A stretch of DNA of 64,000 nucleotides from Geobacter sp. (GCA_003574885.1 PJFC01000010.1:35293-99292); one strand, 5' to 3'; positions 37,254 to 46,522 are shown, counted from the first letter of the stretch. Notes: generated by a model not told the origin, from the sequence alone. Numbers and translations: made by a program.

Positions 37254-39482
37254 CTAGTACTTCAGAGGCCGTGTTACGAGTGCATTGCCGGCCGTTGCTT
37301 CACGGACCGTCGGTTCAGCAGCGGTAGGTGTACCGGTGGTGCCGCCGCCGTAGGTCGTCGTGGATGTGCCATGGTGGCTGCAGGCACTGAAACCCGGGTT
37401 GGAATCGGCTCCGGTAAGTGAGCTGTTGGTGTAGCAGCCGCCCATCGGTTTACCTGATTCAACCGCTGTCAAGGTTGCGCCGTTTGGTGCAGGAGACATA
37501 TCCCTGCCGTCCCAGCCACCCGGAGGTGCATAGCGGTAGTTGCCCATACCCGGCATGAAGCGGTAGGATTTCTGCGTTCTGCCGAGACCATCGGTGTAGG
37601 TGTTGTCGCCACCGTGGATGCCGCCCCAGCCACTGCGGAGAGCGCTGTTGTGGCAGTTGGTGCAGGCGATGCCGGTGATGTTGCCGGAGTTGGCGTCGCT
37701 ACCGGTGATGAACGGTTCAGTTGAGCCGCCAGGCATCGCTGCCGTGGCACCCGGTGCAGGGATGAAATCATTGAATTGCGTTTTGTCTGCTTCCCAGGAA
37801 TGCGCAAGACGTTCGGTGGCGCCGATGTTGTTGGCCGAGTCGGCGAGACACTGGATATGGAAGGCCGATACGGCGTGGGCAGTAGCATAGCCCAGAACCT
37901 GGTTCTTGTTCTGAACCGGGTGGAGTTGGCCGAAACCTGCGCCGGTTGTTTTGAACGTGCCTTTGTTAAGTCCGGCAACGTGGCAGTTGAAGCAGACATA
38001 AGTCAGGTTGTCGTGCAGCGCATCAGTACCGAGGCTGTTACGCAGCAGGTACTCGTTGGCGGAACCGTGTGCGCCGATGGCGACAGGGGTCGCCGAACCA
38101 TCAGCGTTTGTGGAGGAACCTTTTTTCCACTGGCCGACGGTGTGGCAGTCGCCGCAATGAAGGGTGGAGTTATCGGCAACGTTCTGGGTTGCGCCGAGAG
38201 GTATGTAGGTGGCTACGAACTTGCTAGCTTCGTAGAGGGTCGCTTCGCCTTCGCCCTTGGGCAGATAGGCTGAGCCGGTAACGCCTAATGCAGCAAAACT
38301 ATTGCTTCCATCGCCTACGGCAACTTTATCGAGGGTGAAATCACCCGTCATCGTTTCGGCAAACTCGGCAGCATCGATAACATTTCCGTCGAGCCCAGTG
38401 TGCCCTTCCGCGATCTGGCTTGCGTCAGGAACAGGGTTACCCGTGCGTGCTGCCCAGACTTTGGCATTGGCCAGGGTGGAGAAGCGGTACTTGTAACGCT
38501 GGCCGCTAACTGCATGGTGCGAGGCGTTGGTGGTGGTGAAGGCGGTTTTTACGTCAACTACACCTGCGCGGGCCACCTGGTCATAACCGTTGGTCAGGGT
38601 ATCGGCAAACGGGTTGGTAGCCGAGAAGGGGCCACCGAAGTTCTGGCCCGTCATGATTGCAGCGATACCAGCGCTTTTTGCGCCGTCGCTGTCATGGCAG
38701 GAGAAGCAGAAATTGTCCATGTCGGTGTGCTCGGTACCGCTCCATGCAATGGCTGCATCGGTATCGGCATTACGCAGATAAACTTTGTTGTCTTTCATGT
38801 GGTAGGTAGCATCAACGACAACTTGACCAGCAGCAGCACCTATCGTACCTTCCATGTGGCAAACTACGCACTGTGCATTCGTAGGTGTGGCACCGGTGAT
38901 GTGGTGCGATCGCTTGCTGAATTCAGGCAAGATTGCCCGAACACCGCTGTTGTCGCTTACCAGCCCCGATCCATGCTCCAGTTGTAAATCGTGGCACCCT
39001 ACACAGTTGTCTTTTTTAGCGCTTACTGATGTCGGTTGGGCACCGTGAACACCAGCAGTGCTGAGTGGGGGAAGGTGACAAGGACCACATGTTCCATTAA
39101 AGTCCAACCCTTTGACAGCCGCGGATGGGACTTTGTTGATTCCACCGTCACCATGACATGCAACGTCACTGCACCTGCCGCTAGCCAGCGGATCCGGGAA
39201 GGGGATCGGGCCTACGCCATTATGTTCGGCTCCACCGCCATGGCATCCCTGGCAACCGGCTTCATCCGTGTTATGTGCCGAGCCGAGAAATTCTGGAAGA
39301 AGTGTGGTCCTTGATACAGGGTCGATTGTGGTTGAGTGGCAGACCCTGCAAGTGGCCTCGTCAACTTTCGCCACGTTTGAGGTGGTCCCTCCCTCCTTGT
39401 TGCCGGTACCGCACCCGGTTAGCGCGGTCGCCAGCAGTGTCGCGAAAAGCATTGCTGAATACTTCAGGCTTGTTCTACTCAT
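37254..39482 (-). CDS. OmcB-like outer-membrane lipoprotein multihaem cytochrome c
   Basis: 742 residues. The signal ends in lipobox ALTGC with Cys24, so it is lipidated. I count nine CXXCH motifs (for example CRVCH, CQGCH, CVGCH, CFSCH, CTNCH) and one CX4CH (CSDVACH), ten likely haems, clustered in residues 45-290 and 445-620. A lone Cys in FHIQCLADS and a distal Cys pair ending in CSHH are not standard sites. Size, lipidation and its place after an octahaem cytochrome and a porin match Geobacter OmcB, the outer cytochrome of a trans-outer-membrane conduit, though OmcB is described with twelve haems. Confidence 0.9.
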   Translation of the reverse strand: MSRTSLKYSAMLFATLLATALTGCGTGNKEGGTTSNVAKVDEATCRVCHSTTIDPVSRTTLLPEFLGSAHNTDEAGCQGCHGGGAEHNGVGPIPFPDPLASGRCSDVACHGDGGINKVPSAAVKGLDFNGTCGPCHLPPLSTAGVHGAQPTSVSAKKDNCVGCHDLQLEHGSGLVSDNSGVRAILPEFSKRSHHITGATPTNAQCVVCHMEGTIGAAAGQVVVDATYHMKDNKVYLRNADTDAAIAWSGTEHTDMDNFCFSCHDSDGAKSAGIAAIMTGQNFGGPFSATNPFADTLTNGYDQVARAGVVDVKTAFTTTNASHHAVSGQRYKYRFSTLANAKVWAARTGNPVPDASQIAEGHTGLDGNVIDAAEFAETMTGDFTLDKVAVGDGSNSFAALGVTGSAYLPKGEGEATLYEASKFVATYIPLGATQNVADNSTLHCGDCHTVGQWKKGSSTNADGSATPVAIGAHGSANEYLLRNSLGTDALHDNLTYVCFNCHVAGLNKGTFKTTGAGFGQLHPVQNKNQVLGYATAHAVSAFHIQCLADSANNIGATERLAHSWEADKTQFNDFIPAPGATAAMPGGSTEPFITGSDANSGNITGIACTNCHNSALRSGWGGIHGGDNTYTDGLGRTQKSYRFMPGMGNYRYAPPGGWDGRDMSPAPNGATLTAVESGKPMGGCYTNSSLTGADSNPGFSACSHHGTSTTTYGGGTTGTPTAAEPTVREATAGNALVTRPLKY

Positions 39483-39518
39483 GCTGTTTCCTCCTTGTGT
39501 TGGTAGGCTACTGAAATA

Positions 39519-40214
39519 TTAATACGTTCCCGGCAGATGACATTTTCTGCAAACCTGGTCTCCGGCCTTGTCCCGGAAATTCTCCTTGATCCTCCCCCAG
39601 TTGCGGGGATGGGGACTGGTCTTGCCGCTGGAGTGGCACTGGATGCAGACATCACCTTCAGGATGACAGGTCTGGCAGGACTGCAGATTGCGCCGTGCTT
39701 CCGTGGCATGCTCATGCAGCGCAGGTGCATATTTCTGGCCGTCCGGGCCGAGCATCAGGTGCGACTTGATCCGCAGCTTTCCTTTGGGGAAGCGATCGTG
39801 GCAGGAGGTGCAGTACTTCTGGTCGTGACAGCGGTAGCAGTTCTGCGGATTGTCCCCGGCCTTGATCGGGTGAATGGTGATGAAGTCGCTCCGGTGGCTC
39901 TTGGGTACATAGTCGCGACCGAAGGTGTCTGCCGACAGGTCGGCGTTGATCCCTCCACCCTTATGGCAATCGAGACAGAACGACTGCTTGTGGCATTGGG
40001 CACAGTTGTTGGTTGATTGCTTGACAAGCGTCCGGTGACTTTGGAGCCAGTCACCGACGTGGTTGGGGGCAATCCCTTCTGCCTTGTGACAATCATTGCA
40101 TTCGGCGATCTTCATCTCGGCATATTCTTTGTGCTGCTGTTTCTGGGCTACGGCCTGCTGCACATACAAGGCAGGCATTACCAGAAGCAAACAGGCGAAA
40201 AGCAGTTTCTTCAC
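39519..40214 (-). CDS. periplasmic octahaem cytochrome c, OmaB-like
   Basis: 231 residues. A signal peptide ends near AVA-Q at residue 23. Eight CXXCH motifs are present: CNDCH, CAQCH, CLDCH, CYRCH, CTSCH, CQTCH, CIQCH and CRKCH. Length and haem count equal the periplasmic member (OmaB/OmaC) of Geobacter porin-cytochrome complexes. It would take electrons from periplasmic cytochromes and pass them through the porin to the lipoprotein cytochrome downstream. The spacing to the porin is 15 bases, so it is co-transcribed. Confidence 0.92.
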   Translation of the reverse strand: MKKLLFACLLLVMPALYVQQAVAQKQQHKEYAEMKIAECNDCHKAEGIAPNHVGDWLQSHRTLVKQSTNNCAQCHKQSFCLDCHKGGGINADLSADTFGRDYVPKSHRSDFITIHPIKAGDNPQNCYRCHDQKYCTSCHDRFPKGKLRIKSHLMLGPDGQKYAPALHEHATEARRNLQSCQTCHPEGDVCIQCHSSGKTSPHPRNWGRIKENFRDKAGDQVCRKCHLPGTY

Positions 40215-40229
40215 AGGTGCACCCCCTTT

Positions 40230-41441
40230 CTAAAAGTCATAATCGAACGTTACACGTCCTGATGTGTTATGGCTGTAGCGCGCGTTGACGTCGGTCTGGA
40301 TGCGCCCGGAAACAGCCACATTGTTCGTGACTTTGTATTTGCCCCCCAGCCAGTATCTGCGGGCAATTTCATCATTGGTCAGAGAGTCCCGCTGGTAGAC
40401 GTCGTAGGTGAAGCCTCCGGCCACGTTGACCTTCTTGGTGATCTCGTAGTCAGCATCGATGATGACACCGTTCGTGCTGCCATAGTAGCCGGTACGGTTG
40501 TCATACTCCACATTCACCTTGAGCGGCTCGATGGGACGTACCCCCAGACCCACGTGGTAGACATTGGCTGCAGCCCCTTCGCCATAACCCTGACGATTGT
40601 AGCCGGCATTGACCGATATCATGTCGTTGAAGGTGTAATCGATTCGGAACAGCCCTTCCGCGTACTCGTTGACGGCAAACACCGAGTAGATGGAGGTGGT
40701 GTCGAAGGTGGCATAGCTCTGGTAGTATTCACCGCTTAAGACCAGGTTTGACATGGGGTAGTATTTCACCCCGGCCTGTACCTCGTTGAACACCTCGGCC
40801 GTCAGGTCGTATTTGGCATTACCGTAGACCTTGAGGTTGTTCAGAAGGTACTGCTTGGCAGATAACCCCAGGATGTCGCGGGCCACATTGCCATGGTCCC
40901 ACTTGCGGAACCAGCTCACCTCGGCATCGGTCTGCTTGAAGCCGGTCAGATAGGCGGACATGCCAAGATCGGTGTTCCAGCTGTAGCCGAGTTCGCCATC
41001 AAGCCCGAAAATCACATCGCGGCCGCCAAAAAGTGAAAACCCTACCGGGCCCACATTCTTGATATCGAGTTGGAGACCGTCGATGATGGCACTCCCCGCA
41101 GCAACGTTGACGAACTGCCGGCCGACCCGGATGTCGGCTTTATCGAACAGGTCGCGGTACTCGCCATAGAGGTAGTAGAGTCGCCCTGCCCCCCCCTCAC
41201 CGTTCGTAAAATCCTGGGAGAGTCGGCCATAACCGTAGATGTTGAACTTGCCCGCCTTGTCGATGTTGGTGATGGAAAGGCGCAGGTATTCGGCCGCTTC
41301 AAACTGGCGCTGCTCAATGAGTTCGTTGTTGAACCACAACAATTGGGTGGAGCTTCTGCCGTGGATTTCCGCCGACCATGCCGCGGTGGATACCAGCAGA
41401 GACCCCAGGAGACACATTCGTGTTACCCATTTAATCCCCAT
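40230..41441 (-). CDS. outer-membrane beta-barrel porin of the cytochrome conduit, OmbB-like
   Basis: 403 residues with a cleavable signal (CLLGSLLVSTAAWSAE) and a strong ribosome site (AGGAGGT eight bases before ATG). The mature chain has regular alternating strands with aromatic ends (SRIQTDVNARYSHNTSGRVTFDYDF) and ends in Phe, the outer-membrane barrel signal. About 18-20 strands are likely. It would form the insulating pore holding the octahaem cytochrome. It is the first structural gene of the conduit operon, behind the TetR gene. Confidence 0.88.
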   Translation of the reverse strand: MGIKWVTRMCLLGSLLVSTAAWSAEIHGRSSTQLLWFNNELIEQRQFEAAEYLRLSITNIDKAGKFNIYGYGRLSQDFTNGEGGAGRLYYLYGEYRDLFDKADIRVGRQFVNVAAGSAIIDGLQLDIKNVGPVGFSLFGGRDVIFGLDGELGYSWNTDLGMSAYLTGFKQTDAEVSWFRKWDHGNVARDILGLSAKQYLLNNLKVYGNAKYDLTAEVFNEVQAGVKYYPMSNLVLSGEYYQSYATFDTTSIYSVFAVNEYAEGLFRIDYTFNDMISVNAGYNRQGYGEGAAANVYHVGLGVRPIEPLKVNVEYDNRTGYYGSTNGVIIDADYEITKKVNVAGGFTYDVYQRDSLTNDEIARRYWLGGKYKVTNNVAVSGRIQTDVNARYSHNTSGRVTFDYDF

Positions 41442-41594
41442 TCAATCGGACCTCCTTTCTGAATTGATCACATGTTGCCGCTTTCTTCTGACTGCTTCGT
41501 CGATGCATCCCCCCTTTTGCACCTGATTTCACCTCACCGTTCAACGTCCACCTTGTATCACTTGATTCTTCACTATTGCGTACCCTAAGGGGCT

Positions 41595-42221
41595 TTAAGT
41601 AGTACTTGGCATCACAGGACACCTGTTTGACGTGCCATACAGAAATATCCGTACGTACTCGCGGATTACCAAATCACGATTGGTAAACTTGTAACTCTTC
41701 CTTCCCTGGATTTCTTCCTGGAGGAAATAACTGAAACAGAAACCGTGAAACATACGTGCCCCCAATTCCAGGTCAAAGTCTCCCAGGCAGCCCCGCTTCT
41801 GCAGTTGGCGAAAACAGGCGACAAATCCACCGAGCAGGTCATCCAGGAATGCATGATAAACAGTGAAAAGCTTCTCCGGAGCGCGCTGCATCTCAGCCTG
41901 CATGATTTTCACCCACTCCTTTCTCAAGGCGAGATGGTCGATGAAACTTCCAGCAAGGGTGGCAAGTGCCTCCTCGCAGGGAAGAGCGGCAATCTCCGTG
42001 AGAAGCTGCGGCATGACGGAAATAAACGTAAAATGGGACATCACCTCTTCGAGGAGTTTGTCCTTGCTGACGAAATGACGAAACAGGGTCACTTCGGCGA
42101 CCCCCGCCTCATGTGCTATCTCCTTGGTACAGGCGCCGGCATAGCCCCGCTCTGCGAAAAGCTTCAGGGCGGCACACAATATCCTCTCCCTGGTATCATA
42201 TTCAGGTTGGGTCCTGACCAA
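41595..42221 (-). CDS. TetR-family transcription regulator, OrfR-like position
   Basis: 208 residues from a TTG start with AGGGG six bases upstream. The N-terminal helix-turn-helix reads RERILCAALKLFAERGYAGACTKEIAHEAGVAEVTLFRHFVSKDKLLEEV, shown here by its key parts RERIL, GYAG, AGVAEVTLFRHF. The C-terminal ligand domain is Cys/aromatic-rich. In Geobacter sulfurreducens a TetR regulator precedes ombB-omaB-omcB, so this gene probably controls the conduit. Palindromes upstream (42394-42411 and 42540-42555) are possible operators. Confidence 0.88.
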   Translation of the reverse strand: MVRTQPEYDTRERILCAALKLFAERGYAGACTKEIAHEAGVAEVTLFRHFVSKDKLLEEVMSHFTFISVMPQLLTEIAALPCEEALATLAGSFIDHLALRKEWVKIMQAEMQRAPEKLFTVYHAFLDDLLGGFVACFRQLQKRGCLGDFDLELGARMFHGFCFSYFLQEEIQGRKSYKFTNRDLVIREYVRIFLYGTSNRCPVMPSTT

Positions 42222-42393
42222 GTTCGACCCCTGTATACACTACAGATGTTGAGCAGATAGTTCTTTGAAGGTTAACATTAATTTACTGAATGACAACCAA
42301 TGTTGCGCATAATTTCACAAAATTGAAGCATTTCTCCATCGAAACAATAAAAAGAACCCATACACCCCTGCGGGGCAGTTTTATAGCCCTAGT

Positions 42394-42411
42394 TGCAAGT
42401 ACTTACTTGCA
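42394..42411. promoter_or_regulatory. perfect palindrome, candidate TetR operator
   Basis: TGCAAGTA-CT-TACTTGCA, two perfect eight-base arms around a two-base centre. This size and symmetry fit operators of TetR-family dimers. It lies about 170 bases upstream of the TetR start, in a region where the regulator's promoter should be. No second copy was seen in front of the porin gene. Confidence 0.45.
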
Positions 42412-42539
42412 TCATGAGACCCAAAAACTCTTCTTCCGCGCTTTTGTCTTTAATCGACCGACACTGAGGCTTGGTTTACGGTGCATAAAACTGGCCAAAT
42501 CACTTTATGGCTTGGCACGCTTGGCTTAATGAGATTTTT

Positions 42540-42555
42540 TGTCTGATATCGGACA
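42540..42555. promoter_or_regulatory. near-perfect 16-base palindrome
   Basis: TGTCTGATATCGGACA is symmetric at 14 of 16 positions. It could be another operator in the same intergenic region. It is different in sequence from the palindrome at 42394, so at least two regulators may act here, or one is chance. Confidence 0.3.
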
Positions 42556-42744
42556 GTTAAAGGAATACAACAAATGGCCCACCTGAATGCCAACGGCTAC
42601 GTAGACGCCAGCTCATCGTCATATCCCGCTCATAACGTCATTTCACTAAATTCATCATATTAAATCGTGTTACTTCCACAGGGGATAAAAAAGGGGGGTA
42701 CTGGAATCAGCAGATAAACAGGAAGACAGGGTGAGAAAACAGCG

Positions 42745-42760
42745 TGATAGCTGTCAGCTG
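42745..42760. repeat. degenerate heptamer trace overlapping the MFS stop codon
   Basis: The + strand reads AGCTGTC AGCTG, seen from the - strand as CAGCTGACAGCTATC. The MFS stop TGA (42754-42756) is inside it. The unit resembles the AGCTATC trace at 10416-10443, which also carries a stop codon. Confidence 0.35.
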
Positions 42761-43935
42761 GGGACTCCCGGCCGCCGGGCCGGAACGAAGATCAGCAGAA
42801 GCAGGCCCGCAAGACATGCTACCAACGCACCGCAGCCGAAGGCGACGTGAGGGCCCAACCGCTGCCAGAGCAGGCCGAAGATGACGCTGGCCGGCAGAGC
42901 GCCGATACCGATGGCGCAGTTGTACCAGCCGAACGCCGCCCCTCGCTCAGCAGGGGTGGCAATATCAGACAGGAGTGCCTTTTCCACCCCTTCGGTCAGG
43001 CCATAGAACAGTCCGTAGAACGCAAACAGGAGCCAGATGTGCAGTTCAGTCGTCGCCAGGGCAAATCCTCCGTATGCAAGGGCGTAGACAGACCAGCCTG
43101 CGACGATGACACCGCGCCGGCCGACCCGGTCTGAAAGCGCACCAAACGGCATGGTGGCAAGCATCTTTATGAGGTGAAAGAAGGTCCAGAGGAGCGGGAT
43201 GAAGGCAGGTGTCACCCCGAGCTGGCCAGCCCGGAGAAGAAGAAAAGCATCGGATGAGTTGCCAAGGGTAAAGAGAAAGAGGATCAGCAGGTAGGTACGC
43301 AGCCTGCCTTTGGGAATCGTGAACAGGAAGCGACCATTCTCAAGATGACGTCGACCAGTTTCCCGGACTTTCAGGATTATGAGGAGCACTGCAAGGATAC
43401 CCGGAATGGCGGCAAGCCAGAATACAGTCCGCAGGTCGAGGGCAAACCAGGCGAGGCAGGCTGTCGCTACGAGCGGTCCGACAATGGCCCCCGCATGGTC
43501 CATAGAGCGGTGAAAGCCAAAGGCCTTCCCCCGCACTCCGGCATCGACAGAATCGGCAATGAGCGCATCCCGGGGGGAGGTACGTATCCCCTTGCCAACC
43601 CGGTCGGCGAAACGAATACTGAGAACGGCCATGGGGGTCGCCGCCACGGCGATGAGCGGTCGGGCCAAGGCGGAAACGGTGTATCCGGCCAGTACGAGCC
43701 CCTTACGTCTCGGTAGTCGGTCGGAAAGGATGCCGGAGATGAGCTTGAGGAGGGAGGCGGTAGATTCAGCCACCCCCTCGATGATGCCAAGAAATGCCGG
43801 GCCGGCGCCGAGGACGGTGGTCAGAAAGAGAGGAAGAAGAGGATAGATCATCTCACTGGAGACGTCGGTGAAAAAACTGACGAGCCCCAAAACCAGGACA
43901 TTGCCCGTAATGCCGCGGAATATTCCCCTGTTCAT
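42754..43935 (-). CDS. MFS transporter
   Basis: About 393 residues with twelve membrane segments. The first loop region has SFFTDVSSEMIYPLLPLFL, followed by RIADRVGKGIRTSPRD-like text (actual: FADRVGKGIRTSPRDALIADS), the A-motif variant of the MFS group found with YfkF/permease-like exporters. I choose ATG 43935, which overlaps the rsmI stop (TGATG) and has GGGAG seven bases before. Substrate unknown; the nearby genes are housekeeping. Confidence 0.87.
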   Translation of the reverse strand: MNRGIFRGITGNVLVLGLVSFFTDVSSEMIYPLLPLFLTTVLGAGPAFLGIIEGVAESTASLLKLISGILSDRLPRRKGLVLAGYTVSALARPLIAVAATPMAVLSIRFADRVGKGIRTSPRDALIADSVDAGVRGKAFGFHRSMDHAGAIVGPLVATACLAWFALDLRTVFWLAAIPGILAVLLIILKVRETGRRHLENGRFLFTIPKGRLRTYLLILFLFTLGNSSDAFLLLRAGQLGVTPAFIPLLWTFFHLIKMLATMPFGALSDRVGRRGVIVAGWSVYALAYGGFALATTELHIWLLFAFYGLFYGLTEGVEKALLSDIATPAERGAAFGWYNCAIGIGALPASVIFGLLWQRLGPHVAFGCGALVACLAGLLLLIFVPARRPGVPS

Positions 43936-44771
43936 CACCCCGCTCCCTTGAGCCGGAGTGCTTCTTCATACACCGCACTGCGCGAATGTCCGGTCTCCAG
44001 AGCTACCTGCTTTACGGCATCTTTCAGGGAAAGCCCTTCCTCCAGGCAGTGCTGGAGCAGTTTGGGCACATCCTCCACCGACGGCGCTTCGGGAGCATCC
44101 GAAGGAGCAACCAGGATCACCACCTCCCCCTTGATCTGCCTTCCCTCAAGACCGGCAAGGACATCAGGCAGCGGCCCCCGGACGAACTCCTCATATATTT
44201 TAGTCAGCTCCCGCGCCACAACCACCTCCCGCACACCAAATAGCTCCAGCATATCCGCCAGGGTGGCAAGGAGGCGGTTGGGGGATTCGTAAAAAACTAT
44301 CACCCGCTGCTCCCCTGTCAGAGAGGAGAGCTTTTCCCGCCGTTTTCCGGCCCGGTTCGGCAGGAAACCGGCGAAGACAAAGGCATCGGTGGGAAGGCCG
44401 GCTGCAGAAAGGGCCGTGATAGCGGCAGACGGACCGGGAACAGGGACCACGGTGATCCCCGCGGCCACCGCATCCCTCACCAGCTGATAGCCGGGATCGG
44501 AGATGCAAGGGGTTCCTGCGTCGGAGATGAGCGCGACAGAATCTCCGGCCTGGAGGCGCTCCAGGAGGTAGTTCCCCTTGAAGTTCTGGTTGTGATCGTA
44601 ATAGGAGGTAAGAGGGCGAGAAATGCCAAAGTGGGTCAGAAGCTTGCGGGAGTGGCGGGTATCCTCGGCAGCGACGAGGTCAACCTCCTTGAGGATGCGG
44701 ACAGCCCGGAAGGTCATGTCCTCCAGATTGCCGATGGGAGTAGCGACGATGTAAAGAGTACCATAGGCCAT
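43935..44771 (-). CDS. rsmI: 16S rRNA (cytidine-2'-O)-methyltransferase RsmI
   Basis: 278 residues from ATG 44771, which begins the family motif GTLYIVATPIGNLEDMT. SAM-binding tetrapyrrole-methylase fold motifs EDTRHSRKLLTHF near residue 37, ISDAGTPCISDPGYQLV near residue 80 and PGPSAAITALSAAGL near residue 110 are all present. RsmI 2'-O-methylates C1402 of 16S rRNA. The frame remains open upstream through an AAAACTC heptamer array, which would add about 16 residues from a TTG; this is probably not translated. Confidence 0.95.
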   Translation of the reverse strand: MAYGTLYIVATPIGNLEDMTFRAVRILKEVDLVAAEDTRHSRKLLTHFGISRPLTSYYDHNQNFKGNYLLERLQAGDSVALISDAGTPCISDPGYQLVRDAVAAGITVVPVPGPSAAITALSAAGLPTDAFVFAGFLPNRAGKRREKLSSLTGEQRVIVFYESPNRLLATLADMLELFGVREVVVARELTKIYEEFVRGPLPDVLAGLEGRQIKGEVVILVAPSDAPEAPSVEDVPKLLQHCLEEGLSLKDAVKQVALETGHSRSAVYEEALRLKGAG

Positions 44772-44777
44772 GATGGT

Positions 44778-44849
44778 GTTGAGTTTTGAGTTTTGAGTTT
44801 TGAGTTTTGAGTTATACAACTAAGAACTCAAAACTAAGAACTCATAACT
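44778..44849. repeat. inverted heptamer arrays (GAGTTTT / AAAACTC family)
   Basis: At 44781-44813 the unit GAGTTTT is repeated 4.7 times. After eight bases, 44823-44849 carries the reverse-complement family in degenerate form (AGAACTC AAAACTA AGAACTC ATAACTT). The two arms could pair as a hairpin between nadE and rsmI. In rsmI's coding direction the perfect array has no stop in any frame. Confidence 0.85.
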
Positions 44850-45656
44850 TTATTTCCCCCAGTCGCGGGAGTAGCGGAAATCCCGGTCTATCGTCCTGTT
44901 AGAAACCTTGGCAATGACCGGCAGGCGGCGCTTGAAGTGGGAATTCTGCACCTTCGCCTGAATCTTGTCAATGAAGTCGGCCCCGAACCCCTTGACAATC
45001 AGCTCGTTACGGCTGTACCGCAGGTCGATCATGTGATAGAGGAGTTCGTCCACTTCCCGGTAGGTGAATCCCAGTTCCTGCTCATCAGTCTGGCCGGCCC
45101 ACAGGTCGGCGGAGGGTTTCTTGTCGATGATTACCCGGGGCACCCCCATCGCTTCCGACAGCTGCCAGACCTGGCTCTTGTAGATATCGCCGATGGGATT
45201 GAGAGCGCTCGCCATATCGCCGTACAGGGTACCGTAACCGAGGAGGAGTTCGGTCTTGTTGCTGGTGCCGAGGACCAGGGCAGACCAAGCCGCCGAATGG
45301 TCATAGAGGATGGTCATCCGCTCCCGGGCCATCTTGTTCCCCCGCCGCATGTTGTCGGCATCGGGATAGCTTTCGAAATAGGCATCCACCATCGATGTTA
45401 TCTCGATCACGTCGTGGCGTATCCCGAGCTGCTCCGCCGCCAGACGCGCGTGAGCTTCGCTCTCCGGGTTGCTGGTACGGTACGGCATGATGATGGCCTG
45501 GACATTCTCGGGACCGAGAGCCTCGGCCGCAAGGAAGGCGACCAGGGCCGAATCGATGCCGCCGGACAGGCCGAGCACTGCGCGCGTGAGGCCGACCTTG
45601 CGTACCTCTTCGCGAATGAACCCTACCAGGATCGTTCGAGCGAGTGCCGTATTCAT
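44850..45656 (-). CDS. nadE: ammonia-dependent-type NAD+ synthetase
   Basis: 268 residues from ATG 45656 with GGAAG upstream; ATGs at 45671 and 45677 are alternatives. The PP-loop [14 protein letters not shown] near residue 28, [18 protein letters not shown] near residue 130 and [12 protein letters not shown] mark NadE, which turns deamido-NAD into NAD with ATP and ammonia. It has no glutaminase domain; the gene just upstream is a free-standing glutaminase-like amidase, so the two probably form a split glutamine-dependent enzyme. Confidence 0.93.
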   Translation of the reverse strand: MNTALARTILVGFIREEVRKVGLTRAVLGLSGGIDSALVAFLAAEALGPENVQAIIMPYRTSNPESEAHARLAAEQLGIRHDVIEITSMVDAYFESYPDADNMRRGNKMARERMTILYDHSAAWSALVLGTSNKTELLLGYGTLYGDMASALNPIGDIYKSQVWQLSEAMGVPRVIIDKKPSADLWAGQTDEQELGFTYREVDELLYHMIDLRYSRNELIVKGFGADFIDKIQAKVQNSHFKRRLPVIAKVSNRTIDRDFRYSRDWGK

Positions 45657-45670
45657 TCCAAGACTTCCCA

Positions 45671-46522
45671 TCAGCATCCCCTTTCCCGGTCGATCCGTGC
45701 CAGTTCCTTGAGGGTAACGGACAGGCTCTCGTCCCGCATCAAGGGGGAGAATATCCGTTCACGGCGCAATTCCCCCTCTTCAACCCGGGCCAGGACCAGA
45801 TCCTCTTCAAACAGCCTGCCACGGGCGGTAACGCTTCCCGCAGGGCTCACCACCTCCGATCCTCCCCAAAAGCTGACACCATCTTCATAGCCAACCCGGT
45901 TGCAGTAAAGCACCCGGCAATTCAGGAACATGGCGGTAGTGGCGGTCAGCTTCTGCCAGGCGGATGTGGAACCGAGGCTTTCGTCCTCGCTTACCCCCCG
46001 GCCAGGACTGCTGGAAAGGCAGAGGAGCGTGGTGGCCCCATCCATTGCAAGGATATAGGGGGCAGACAGGTGCCACATGTCCTCGCAGATCAGAATCCCC
46101 AGCCGGCCGAACCGGCTGTCAAAGGCGCGGAATCTCTCCCCCCGAGCGAGGTAGCGCTGCTCGTCGAACATCCCGTAGGTAGGGAGATAGACCTTGCGGT
46201 GCACATGCCTCAGCTCCCCCGCCTCGAAGTAGAGGGCCGAGTTGAAAAAACGGTAATCGGAAGAGACCTCCACACAGCCGATAACAATGGCAATGTGGCG
46301 GGACAGCTCCTTGAGCCGGTTGATTTCCGGAGCATCGAGACTCAGGGCGACATCCGGCACCAGGTCCTTGAGGAAATAGCCGGTCAGTGCCAGTTCCGGA
46401 AAGAGCACCAGCTCAGCTCCGGCTTTGACGGCATCGGCCACTGACACTTCCGCCAGAGCCAGGTTGTCGGCAACACAGCCGAGCTTCGGCTTTATCTGCG
46501 CCAGGGCTACGGTAAAGTCCAT
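45671..46522 (-). CDS. nitrilase-superfamily glutamine amidase, partner of NadE
   Basis: 283 residues from ATG 46522 (GGAG six bases before); the longer open frame upstream has no conserved sequence. The catalytic triad is visible: Glu in [16 protein letters not shown], Lys in [16 protein letters not shown] and Cys in [12 protein letters not shown]. The [12 protein letters not shown] segment is the hallmark of the glutaminase domain of glutamine-dependent NAD synthetases. It is coupled to nadE (overlap or close to it), so it should supply ammonia to NadE. Confidence 0.9.
   Translation of the reverse strand: MDFTVALAQIKPKLGCVADNLALAEVSVADAVKAGAELVLFPELALTGYFLKDLVPDVALSLDAPEINRLKELSRHIAIVIGCVEVSSDYRFFNSALYFEAGELRHVHRKVYLPTYGMFDEQRYLARGERFRAFDSRFGRLGILICEDMWHLSAPYILAMDGATTLLCLSSSPGRGVSEDESLGSTSAWQKLTATTAMFLNCRVLYCNRVGYEDGVSFWGGSEVVSPAGSVTARGRLFEEDLVLARVEEGELRRERIFSPLMRDESLSVTLKELARIDRERGC

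Larger units (their letters stand above)
42222..42753. other. 532-base intergenic region upstream of the TetR gene
   Basis: No convincing gene; a 79-codon open frame at 42290-42529 lacks a ribosome site and recognisable protein. The region is A+T-rich and holds two palindromes (annotated separately), a short hairpin CCCC-TG-CGGGG near 42366-42376 and a degenerate heptamer trace near the MFS stop. A weak promoter for the TetR gene may be TTGGTT then TGTTAA at a 17-base distance close to 42270, - strand. Confidence 0.45.

Noticed and set aside
42290..42529. 79-codon open frame upstream of the TetR gene
   Set aside because: No ribosome site and no protein-like composition; overlaps the palindrome that is more likely an operator.
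42480..42540. Sigma-54 promoter-like TGGCAC...GC upstream of the TetR gene
   Set aside because: The GG to GC distance is eight bases instead of ten, so it does not fit the required spacing.
44772..44819. N-terminal extension of RsmI coded by the AAAACTC array
   Set aside because: It would need a TTG start without a ribosome site, and the family motif begins at the ATG at 44771.
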